A stretch of DNA of 5,103 nucleotides from Lautropia sp. SCN 70-15 (lineage in GTDB: Bacteria; Pseudomonadota; Gammaproteobacteria; Burkholderiales; Burkholderiaceae_E), in the NCBI GenBank assembly GCA_001724315.1, contig MEEC01000217.1, positions 1-5,103 on the forward strand, given 5' to 3'. This document shows positions 1 through 5,103 of the stretch, piece after piece. The stretch's first letter is position 1; every line of letters begins with the position of its first letter. The notes below the pieces were generated by a model, which searched no databases, was not told the DNA's origin, and saw nothing but the letters and a program-made list of their open reading frames with translations. The translations under genes and the position numbers were made by a program.

Positions 1-863
1 CAGACCAGGGGGCCCTCGCGCACCAGCCCGAAGTCGCCGGCCGCCGCGGGCGCGTCGGCGCCGAAACCGGCGCGCGGCTCGCGCTCGATCGCGGTGGCCG
101 CATCGCCGCGGTTGAAGACCGCGACCGCGCCGGGCGCGTAGATGCGCTTCTTGGCCACGGCGTAGCTGGCCATCGACGCGTGCCAGTCGAGATGGTCCTC
201 GCTGAGGTTCAGGATCGCGGCCGCGTCGGGCGCGAAGCTGTCGGCCAGCGCCAGCTGGAAGCTCGAGAGCTCCAGCACCCAGACCTGCGGCAGGTCCTGG
301 GCCGCGATCGCCTCGCGCAGGGCGTCGAGCATCGGCGGGCGGATGTTCCCGGCCGTGCGGACCGACAGGCCCGCCGAGGCGCACAGGTGCGCCGCCAGCG
401 CGGTGGTGGTGGTCTTGCCGTTGGTGCCGGTGATCGCGACGACCTTCGGCGCATAGCCGCCCTCGCGCAGCTCGGCAAGCGCCTGCGCGAACAGCTCCAG
501 CTCGCCCGCCACCGCGATGCCGCGCGAGCGGGCCGCCGAGTGGAAGGCCGCCGATGGGCCGGTCTCGATCGACAGGCCGGGGCTCCAGGCCACCAGGTCC
601 ACGCCGTCGAGCCAGGCCTCGTCGAAGTCGCCGCCGAGCACCTCGACGTCGCCTGCCGCCTCGCGCAGATCGGCCAGCCGCGGCAGGCGCGAGGGGTCGC
701 CGGCGCGGGTGTCGGCCACCCGCAGCACGGCGCCGCGGGCCGCGGCCCAGCGGGCCATCGCCAGGCCCGAGTCGCCCAGGCCGAGGACCAGCACGCGCCG
801 GCCGGCGAGGTCGAAGAGCCTCAGCTGCGAGGCCTGGCCGGTCTGGAGGATGGGGGCGCTCAT
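1..863 (-). CDS. murD: UDP-MurNAc-L-alanine:D-glutamate ligase MurD (3' end beyond window)
   Basis: MurD is the cytoplasmic Mur ligase that adds D-glutamate to UDP-MurNAc-L-Ala. The window holds 287 codons. The frame is open with no stop as far as base 1, and the C-terminal glutamate-binding domain lies outside. The N-terminal Rossmann-like UDP-binding domain has VLVLGLGDSGLA (24-35) and AWSPGLS (92-98). The ATPase domain has ITGTNGKTTTT (144-154), GNI (172-174), VLELSSFQL (196-204), NLSEDHLDWH (219-228) and the family's carbamylated Lys, probably K238 in AKKRIY. The P-loop lies some 30 residues further in than in E. coli because of an N-terminal extension and a loop before the P-loop, a length pattern I associate with betaproteobacterial MurD. 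The ATG at 863-861 is 7 nt after the mraY stop. No strong Shine-Dalgarno is visible, so translation probably relies on coupling to mraY. Confidence 0.95.
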   Translation of the reverse strand, partial: MSAPILQTGQASQLRLFDLAGRRVLVLGLGDSGLAMARWAAARGAVLRVADTRAGDPSRLPRLADLREAAGDVEVLGGDFDEAWLDGVDLVAWSPGLSIETGPSAAFHSAARSRGIAVAGELELFAQALAELREGGYAPKVVAITGTNGKTTTTALAAHLCASAGLSVRTAGNIRPPMLDALREAIAAQDLPQVWVLELSSFQLALADSFAPDAAAILNLSEDHLDWHASMASYAVAKKRIYAPGAVAVFNRGDAATAIEREPRAGFGADAPAAAGDFGLVREGPLV

Positions 864-870
864 CGCTCGG

Positions 871-2040
871 TCACCGCAGCTTGAGCGTGGACAGGCCGAA
901 CAGCACAAGCATCATCGTGACGATCCAGAAGCGCACGACGACCTGGCTCTCCTTGACGCCGCCGACCTCGAAGTGGTGATGCAGCGGCGCCATCCGGAAG
1001 ATGCGGCGCCCTTCCCCGTATCGGCGCTTGGTGTACTTGAAGTAGCCGACCTGCAGCATCACCGACAGCGTCTCGACCACGAACACGCCGCCCATGATGA
1101 AGAGCACGATCTCCTGGCGCACGATGACGGCCACCGTTCCCAGCGCGCCGCCCAGCGCGAGCGCGCCCACGTCGCCCATGAAGACCTGCGCGGGGTAGGC
1201 GTTGTACCAGAGGAAGGCCAGGCCCGCGCCGGCGATCGCCGCGCAGAACACGGTCAGCTCGCCCGCGCCGGGAATGAACGGGATCAGCAGGTACTTGGCG
1301 AAGACCGCGTTGCCGGTCACGTACGCGAACACGCCGAGCGCCGAGCCGACCAGCACCGAGGGCATGATCGCGAGGCCGTCGGCGCCGTCGGTGAGGTTCA
1401 CCGCGTTGCTGGTGCCCACGATCACCAGGTAGGTCAGCACGATGAAGCCGATCACGCCGAGCGGATAGGCGACGTTCTTGAAGAAGGGCACGATCAGGTC
1501 GGCCTGCGGCGGCAGGCTGGCGGTGAAGCCGCTGGCCACCCAGTCCACGAACAGCGACCAGGCCTGCGCGTTGGTCTGCGCCGGCACCGCGAAGGCCAGC
1601 GCGATCGCCGCGCCCAGGCCGATCGCCGACTGCCAGAAGTACTTCTCCTTTGCCGACATGCCCTTGGGGTCGCGGTGCACGACCTTGCGGTAGTCGTCGA
1701 TCCAGCCGATCCATCCGAAGCCCAGCGTGACGATCAGCACGATCCACACGAATCGGTTGGTCAGGTCGGCCCACAGCAGCGTGGCCGCGGCGATCGAGAT
1801 CAGGATCAGCGCGCCGCCCATGGTCGGCGTGCCCGACTTGGTGAGATGGGTCTGCGGCCCGTCGGTGCGCACCGCCTGCCCGATCTTCAGCTCGGTGAGC
1901 TTGCGGATCAGCGAGGGGCCGAACATCAGGCCGATTGCCAGCGCGGTCAGCGCGGCGAGCACCGCGCGCAGCGTGATGTAGCCGAAGACCGAGAAGGCGC
2001 GGACGTCCTGGGCCAGCCACTGGGTGAGCGCGAGCAGCAT
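871..2040 (-). CDS. mraY: Phospho-N-acetylmuramoyl-pentapeptide-transferase MraY
   Basis: This integral inner-membrane enzyme transfers phospho-MurNAc-pentapeptide from UDP to undecaprenyl phosphate, forming lipid I, the first membrane step of peptidoglycan synthesis. At 389 residues it matches betaproteobacterial MraY (E. coli is 360). The extra length sits partly in a loop around residues 150-185. Many hydrophobic stretches fit the ten-helix topology of the family. Visible signatures are SGTPTMGG (69-76), the catalytic-site Asp pair in WIDDYRK (D115, D116), NLTDGADGLA (215-224), FMGDVGALALGG (287-298) and MAPLHHHFE (350-358) with the His triad 354-356. The ATG at 2040 shares one base with the murF TGA and follows GGAGG. 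The frame ends STLKLR at TGA 873-871, 7 nt before murD. All key residues are present and nothing in the gene is unusual. Confidence 0.97.
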   Translation of the reverse strand: MLLALTQWLAQDVRAFSVFGYITLRAVLAALTALAIGLMFGPSLIRKLTELKIGQAVRTDGPQTHLTKSGTPTMGGALILISIAAATLLWADLTNRFVWIVLIVTLGFGWIGWIDDYRKVVHRDPKGMSAKEKYFWQSAIGLGAAIALAFAVPAQTNAQAWSLFVDWVASGFTASLPPQADLIVPFFKNVAYPLGVIGFIVLTYLVIVGTSNAVNLTDGADGLAIMPSVLVGSALGVFAYVTGNAVFAKYLLIPFIPGAGELTVFCAAIAGAGLAFLWYNAYPAQVFMGDVGALALGGALGTVAVIVRQEIVLFIMGGVFVVETLSVMLQVGYFKYTKRRYGEGRRIFRMAPLHHHFEVGGVKESQVVVRFWIVTMMLVLFGLSTLKLR

Positions 2041-2654
2041 CAGTGCGCCTCCGCCTGCGCCGCGCCGGCCAGCGCGGCGACGACGCGCTCCATCCGCATG
2101 AAGCGCGAGCCCTTGACCAGCACCGTGGCCGGCGGCGGCGCCAGCCCGCGCGCCCGCTCGACCAGCGCGTCGACGTCGTCGAAGTGCTCGGCCGCGGGGC
2201 CGCAGGCCGCGACGGTCTCGCGGGTGGCATCGCCGAGCGCGAGCACGCGGTCGATGCCCCGCTCGCGCGCGTAGTCGCCGACCTCGCGGTGATAGCGCGG
2301 CCCCTCATCGCCGACCTCGCCCATGTCGCCGAGGACCAGCACGCGGGGGGCGGGCAGCGAGGCCAGCACGTCGATCGCGGCGCGCACCGAGTCGGGGTTG
2401 GCGTTGTAGCTGTCGTCGATCAGCGTGGCGCCCGAGGCCGCGCGCAGGCGCGCGAGCCGGCCCACCGCGGGGCGGAAGCGCTCGAGCCCGCGCACGATCG
2501 CGTCGGCGCCGGCGCCCGCCGCGAGCGCGCAGGCCGCCGCGGCCAGCGCGTTGCGGACGTTGTGCGCGCCGTCGATCGAGAGCCGCACCGGATGCGCCTG
2601 GCCCGCGATGGCGATCGTGAACCCGTCGGGCCGCGCGCCGGCCTCGGCCGACAC
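2040..2654 (-). CDS. murF: C-terminal MurF fragment, possible reinitiation at GTG
   Basis: Downstream of the TAG the same frame stays open to the murF TGA. The first plausible start is a GTG at 2654-2652 (full-length residue 257), giving 204 residues. The fragment holds the end of the central domain (GAHNVRNALAAAA) and the C-terminal Rossmann-like domain (IDDSYNANPDS, LVLGDMGEVGDEG, LVKGSRFMRMERVV). The 18 bases before the GTG contain no Shine-Dalgarno-like purine run, so independent translation is doubtful. Between TAG and GTG lie 14 further conserved-frame codons beginning FGLRADP, which supports one ancestral gene over two real ones. Its stop overlaps the mraY start by one base. Confidence 0.4.
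   Translation of the reverse strand: MSAEAGARPDGFTIAIAGQAHPVRLSIDGAHNVRNALAAAACALAAGAGADAIVRGLERFRPAVGRLARLRAASGATLIDDSYNANPDSVRAAIDVLASLPAPRVLVLGDMGEVGDEGPRYHREVGDYARERGIDRVLALGDATRETVAACGPAAEHFDDVDALVERARGLAPPPATVLVKGSRFMRMERVVAALAGAAQAEAH
2048..2052 (-). promoter_or_regulatory. Ribosome binding site of mraY
   Basis: GGAGG on the minus strand lies 7 nt before the mraY ATG at 2040-2038, within the last codons of murF. mraY therefore has its own strong initiation signal as well as the TGATG stop-start overlap. This could matter if translation of murF ends early at the internal TAG. Confidence 0.7.
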
Positions 2655-2696
2655 GGTGAAGCGCGAGTGATCGGCGGGATCGGCGCGCAGGCCGAA

Positions 2697-3422
2697 CTAG
2701 AAACAGCGGCGCGCGCCGGCCAGCGAGCGCCAGATCGGGGTGTGCGGGTCGTCGCCGGGAAACACCGCGACGCCGTCCGCGGGCAGCGCGGCGATGGACT
2801 GCCCGTTTTCGATCGCGGTCGCCTCGACGCTGCGCATGAACTCCTGGTGCTCGCGCTGGGCGTTGTTCACCAGCGCGATCGTGGGCGCGGCGATCTCCGA
2901 GAGCCAGGCGATCTCGCCCGGTCGGTTCATGCCCAGTTCGATCACCGCCGCCCGGTGGGCCTCGGTCAGATTGAACAGGGTGAGCGGCACGCCGACGTCG
3001 TTGTTCAGGTTGCCGCGGGTGGAGAGCCGGGCCTTCTCGCTGAAGGCCTCGGCGAGGATCGCCGCGACCATCTCCTTGACGGTCGTCTTGCCGTTGCTGC
3101 CGGTGACCGCGATCAGCGGCAGGGCGAAGCGCCGCCGCCAGCCCGCGGCGAGTTCGCCGAGCGCGCGCCGGCTGTCCGGCACCCACAGCGCCGGCAGCGG
3201 GATGCCCTCGACCCAGCGCTCGAAGAGCACCGCGGCCGCGCCCTTCGCGCGCGCGCCGGCCAGGAAGTCGTGCGCGTCGAAGCGCTCGCCGCGCAAGGCC
3301 ACGAACAGTTGCCCCGGCGCCAGCGCGCGGGTGTCGGTGCAGACGCCCGCGACCTTCACGGTCGGGTCGCCGATCAGCCTGCCGGCCGACAGCCAGTCCA
3401 GTGCCTGGCGCAGGTCAAACAT
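2697..3422 (-). CDS. murF: N-terminal MurF fragment as literally encoded (ends at the TAG)
   Basis: If the TAG at 2699-2697 is real and not suppressed, this is the protein made: 241 residues. It would carry the N-terminal substrate-binding domain (about 1-100) and most of the central ATPase domain, with the P-loop GSNGKTT (108-114) and NNAQREHQEF (186-195). It would lack the end of the central domain and the whole C-terminal dipeptide-binding domain. Such a product should not ligate D-Ala-D-Ala by itself. This entry duplicates the first half of the interrupted murF and is listed because gene callers will report it separately. Confidence 0.6.
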   Translation of the reverse strand: MFDLRQALDWLSAGRLIGDPTVKVAGVCTDTRALAPGQLFVALRGERFDAHDFLAGARAKGAAAVLFERWVEGIPLPALWVPDSRRALGELAAGWRRRFALPLIAVTGSNGKTTVKEMVAAILAEAFSEKARLSTRGNLNNDVGVPLTLFNLTEAHRAAVIELGMNRPGEIAWLSEIAAPTIALVNNAQREHQEFMRSVEATAIENGQSIAALPADGVAVFPGDDPHTPIWRSLAGARRCF

Positions 3423-4953
3423 TGCTGCGCTCCGCGGCCGGCTGCGCGAGACCGAGCAGCTCGCGCACCGTGTCGACATCCGAGTAGGGATGACGCACGC
3501 CCTGGATCTCCTGGTAGTCCTCGTGGCCCTTTCCGGCAATCAGCACGACGTCGGCCGGCGCGGCGATCCGCAGCGTGCGCGCGATCGCCTCGCGCCGGTC
3601 GAGCTCGGTGAGCCAGGGCTCGCGGGTCAGCCCCGCGCGGATGTCGGACGCGATCCTGAAGGGCGTCTCGCTGCGCGGGTTGTCGCTGGTGATCACCACG
3701 CGATCGGCGTGACGCTCGGCGACCAGGCCCATCAGCGGGCGCTTGCCGGCGTCGCGGTCGCCGCCGGCGCCGAACACGCACCACAGGAATCCGCCGCGGG
3801 CGGCCGCCACCGGGCGCAGCGCCTGCAGCACGCTCATCAGCGCGTCGGGGGTGTGCGCGTAGTCGACCACCACCAGCGGCGAGCCGGTGGCCTCGAGGCG
3901 CTGCATCCGCCCGGGGATGGGCCGCAGCGTGCGCAACAGCGACATGGCCGCGTCGAAGGGCATGCCGAGCGAGATCCACGTCGCGGCGACCGCCGTGGCA
4001 TTGACCACGTTGAACCGCCCGAGCACGCCGAACTCGATCTGCGCGCGCCCGAAGTCGCCGCCGATCGAGACCGCCATGCTGCTGGTGCCCTCGGCGATCT
4101 GCCAGGCGGACAGCTTCTTGCGTGCCCGCCAGCCGTGCTCGCCGGGCAGCTGGCCGAAGGCGATCGTGGGCACGCCCTCGGGCACGGTGTCGATGACGAC
4201 CGGCGCGATCGGATCGTCGCCGTTGATGATCGCCACCTGAAGCCTCGGCCAGGCGAACAGCCGCAGCTTGGCGCCCAGGTAGGCGCGCTCGTCGCCGTGG
4301 TAGTCGAGGTGATCGCGGGAGAAGTTCGTGAAGACCGCGGTGTGCACCGTCAGCCCGTCGATGCGGCCCTGGTCGATCCCGATCGACGAGACCTCCATGG
4401 CCACGACTTCGACGCCGGCCTCGACGAAGGCCGCGAGCATGCGCTGGAGCGAGATCGCGTCGGGCGTGGTGAGGCCGAAGGAGGCGAGCGCCACGCCCTC
4501 GCGGCCGGGCTCGACGATGCCGCTGCCCAGCGTGCCGATGACCGCCGCCTTTCGGCCGGACTCGGCCAGGCCGCGGGCGATCCACTGGGTGCAGCTGGTC
4601 TTGCCGTTGGTGCCGGTGACCGCGACCACCACCAGCTTCGAGGACGGGTCGCCGTACCAGGCGGCGGCCAGCGGGCCGACGCAGCGAGACAGCCCCTCGA
4701 CCTCGCAGATCGGAACACCGCAGGCCGGCGCTTCGCCGCCGGCCTCGCACACCACCGCCGCGGCGCCGGCCGCAACCGCGGCGCCGATGTGGCGGCGGCC
4801 GTCGCTGCGCCGCCCGGGCAGCGCGACGAACACGTCGCCCGGCCGGACAGCCCGGCTGTCGGCAACCAGGTGAGCGCCCGGCGCGACGACACCGCGCAGC
4901 CAGGCGACGAGGGAATGCACCAGCGAATCGCTGTCCTGGCGCGGATCGGTCAC
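3415..4953 (-). CDS. murE: UDP-MurNAc-L-Ala-D-Glu:meso-diaminopimelate ligase MurE
   Basis: This cytoplasmic ATP-dependent Mur ligase adds meso-diaminopimelate to UDP-MurNAc-L-Ala-D-Glu, the third amino acid of the peptidoglycan stem peptide. It is 512 residues, close to the usual 490-510. Domain 1 holds the UDP-binding segment ADSRAVRPGD (31-40). Domain 2 has the P-loop GTNGKTS (114-120), MEVSSIGIDQGR (186-197), SRDHLDYHG (212-220) and the Lys that is carbamylated in this family (K229, in YLGAKLRLF). Domain 3 has YAHTPD (365-370), GAGGDRDAGKRP (396-407), the DNPR signature (424-427) and GKGHEDYQ (474-481). DNPR is the known determinant for meso-DAP over L-Lys. The start is GTG with a strong AAGGAG 5 nt upstream. 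That start overlaps the preceding stop by 4 nt, and the 3' end overlaps murF by 8 nt, so expression is probably set by an operon promoter outside the window. The frame is intact. Confidence 0.97.
   Translation of the reverse strand: MTDPRQDSDSLVHSLVAWLRGVVAPGAHLVADSRAVRPGDVFVALPGRRSDGRRHIGAAVAAGAAAVVCEAGGEAPACGVPICEVEGLSRCVGPLAAAWYGDPSSKLVVVAVTGTNGKTSCTQWIARGLAESGRKAAVIGTLGSGIVEPGREGVALASFGLTTPDAISLQRMLAAFVEAGVEVVAMEVSSIGIDQGRIDGLTVHTAVFTNFSRDHLDYHGDERAYLGAKLRLFAWPRLQVAIINGDDPIAPVVIDTVPEGVPTIAFGQLPGEHGWRARKKLSAWQIAEGTSSMAVSIGGDFGRAQIEFGVLGRFNVVNATAVAATWISLGMPFDAAMSLLRTLRPIPGRMQRLEATGSPLVVVDYAHTPDALMSVLQALRPVAAARGGFLWCVFGAGGDRDAGKRPLMGLVAERHADRVVITSDNPRSETPFRIASDIRAGLTREPWLTELDRREAIARTLRIAAPADVVLIAGKGHEDYQEIQGVRHPYSDVDTVRELLGLAQPAAERSNV
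3430..3433 (-). promoter_or_regulatory. Ribosome binding site of murF
   Basis: GGAG on the minus strand lies 7 nt before the ATG at 3422-3420. It supports the MFDLRQ start and not an in-frame ATG 39 codons upstream inside murE, whose extra residues are Arg/Ser-rich and unlike any MurF. Confidence 0.6.
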
Positions 4954-5103
4954 ATGCTCTCCTTCACTGGCTCGGCAGGCAGCACGACCTGGGCGAGCGG
5001 GGCATCGGGCGGAAGCTCAAACACAAACCAGGACGCAAAGTGCTGGAGGCTGATGGGTGCGTGCAGCTCTTTCGCGATGGCGCTGAGGCGTTTGACGAAC
5101 TGC
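4950..5103 (-). CDS. C-terminal end of the gene upstream of murE (3' partial; by position possibly ftsI)
   Basis: An open frame enters from the right edge and gives 50 residues ending VVLPAEPVKESM before a TGA at 4952-4950. That stop overlaps the murE GTG start (GTGA), so the two genes look translationally coupled. In proteobacterial dcw clusters the gene before murE is ftsI, the septal transpeptidase (PBP3). The tail PPDAPLAQVV fits the Pro-rich ends I recall for betaproteobacterial FtsI. However, the 30 residues before it (including KELHAPISLQHFASWFVFEL) lack the Gly-Gly-x-x-Ala-Ala-Pro-Val-Phe type segment expected about 20 residues before that tail. They instead loosely resemble class III (glutamate-1-semialdehyde type) aminotransferases. 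The segment from about 5011 to the edge is 58% GC by hand count, clearly below its surroundings. A minus-strand coding frame is supported (about 77% GC at third positions), but identity is unsettled. Confidence 0.45.
   Translation of the reverse strand, partial: QFVKRLSAIAKELHAPISLQHFASWFVFELPPDAPLAQVVLPAEPVKESM
4959..4964 (-). promoter_or_regulatory. Ribosome binding site of murE
   Basis: Read on the minus strand this is AAGGAG, a near-perfect Shine-Dalgarno sequence 5 nt before the GTG at 4953-4951. An ATG at 4955-4953 is followed at once by TGA, so it cannot start a gene. The site therefore fixes GTG as the murE start. It lies inside the last codons of the upstream gene. Confidence 0.75.

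Larger units (their letters stand above)
2040..3422 (-). pseudogene. murF: murF, UDP-MurNAc-tripeptide:D-Ala-D-Ala ligase, interrupted by an in-frame TAG
   Basis: MurF is the last cytoplasmic Mur ligase and adds the dipeptide D-Ala-D-Ala to UDP-MurNAc-tripeptide. The full frame has 460 codons before its TGA (E. coli MurF is about 450 residues), but codon 242 (2699-2697) is TAG. Both sides are in the same frame and align with MurF without a gap: residue 241 ends RRCF and FGLRADP resumes at 243. Before the stop are VTGSNGKTTVKEM (106-118), NNDVGVPLTL (140-149), ELGMNRPGEI (162-171) and NNAQREHQEF (186-195). After it are GAHNVRN (285-291), DDSYNANPDS (336-345), VLGDMGEVGDEG and VKGSRFMRMERVV. 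The start ATG at 3422-3420 opens MFDLRQALDWL, overlaps the murE end and has GGAG 7 nt upstream. All key motifs survive, which argues for a recent point change or a base-calling error rather than long decay. It is marked pseudogene only because of the stop. It may be functional if the TAG is an error or is read through. Confidence 0.9.

Noticed and set aside
864..870. Internal promoter or terminator between mraY and murD
   Set aside because: The gap is 7 nt with no room for either, and I saw no hairpin plus T-run at any junction.
517..2274. A 585-codon plus-strand open frame opposite murD, mraY and the end of murF
   Set aside because: It is antisense to well-supported genes, and its residues are an Arg/His/Asp/Gln-rich low-complexity mix with no recognisable domain. 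Long antisense frames are expected when GC-rich third positions make stops rare.
2690..2710. A frameshift rather than a nonsense codon in murF
   Set aside because: The upstream and downstream pieces are in the same phase and abut without gain or loss of residues relative to the family, so no frameshift is needed.
2043..3611. A 522-codon plus-strand open frame opposite murF
   Set aside because: It is of the same GC-rich antisense type. It has no domain or convincing ribosome binding site and covers a region fully explained by murF on the other strand.
3374..4750. A 458-codon minus-strand frame overlapping murE in another phase
   Set aside because: It is Arg/Ala/Gly-rich, motif-free and out of frame with the conserved MurE coding sequence. 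It is a shadow frame.
4953..5103. A plus-strand frame at the right edge, including GCVQLFRDGAEAFDEL, faintly like the start of a phospholipase D family protein
   Set aside because: Third-position GC (about 60%) is poorer than in the opposing minus frame (about 77%). There is no ATG start in the frame, and the minus frame ends exactly in the GTGA overlap with murE. It is worth remembering only if the right edge proves to be chimeric.
1..5103. A novel system, mobile element, CRISPR array or RNA gene
   Set aside because: Conserved cell-wall genes fill the window end to end. No inverted terminal repeats, spaced direct repeats or tRNA-like segments were seen.

Overview
This window is a stretch of the division and cell wall (dcw) cluster, with every gene on the minus strand. 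Read in the direction of transcription (high to low coordinates) it holds the last 50 codons of an upstream gene, murE, murF, mraY and the first two thirds of murD. Base composition is very high in GC by eye. The order murE-murF-mraY-murD is the classic proteobacterial one. The 389-residue MraY, the NNAQREHQEF motif in MurF and the long N-terminal domain of MurD point to a betaproteobacterium, probably of the order Burkholderiales. The DNPR motif of MurE implies meso-diaminopimelate peptidoglycan, as expected for a Gram-negative.

Layout: an upstream CDS end (5103-4950) overlaps murE (4953-3415) by 4 nt (GTGA). murE overlaps murF (3422-2040) by 8 nt. murF overlaps mraY (2040-871) by 1 nt (TGATG). 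A 7-nt gap separates mraY from murD (863 to beyond base 1). There is no intergenic space for a promoter or terminator, so the genes are one translationally coupled transcription unit whose promoter lies outside the window.

The products act in sequence on the peptidoglycan precursor. MurD adds D-Glu to UDP-MurNAc-L-Ala, MurE adds meso-DAP, MurF adds D-Ala-D-Ala, and MraY transfers the finished phospho-MurNAc-pentapeptide to undecaprenyl phosphate at the membrane to give lipid I.

Two things are not routine. First, murF carries an in-frame TAG (2699-2697, codon 242) in an otherwise intact, conserved reading frame. This is an amber mutation, a sequencing error, or, less likely, a recoded or suppressed stop in an essential gene. 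Second, the last 90 or so bases at the right edge are less GC-rich and encode residues that do not look like the FtsI C-terminus expected upstream of murE, so there may be a junction near base 5012. I saw no mobile element, CRISPR array, RNA gene or new defence-like system. The rest is a normal housekeeping operon.
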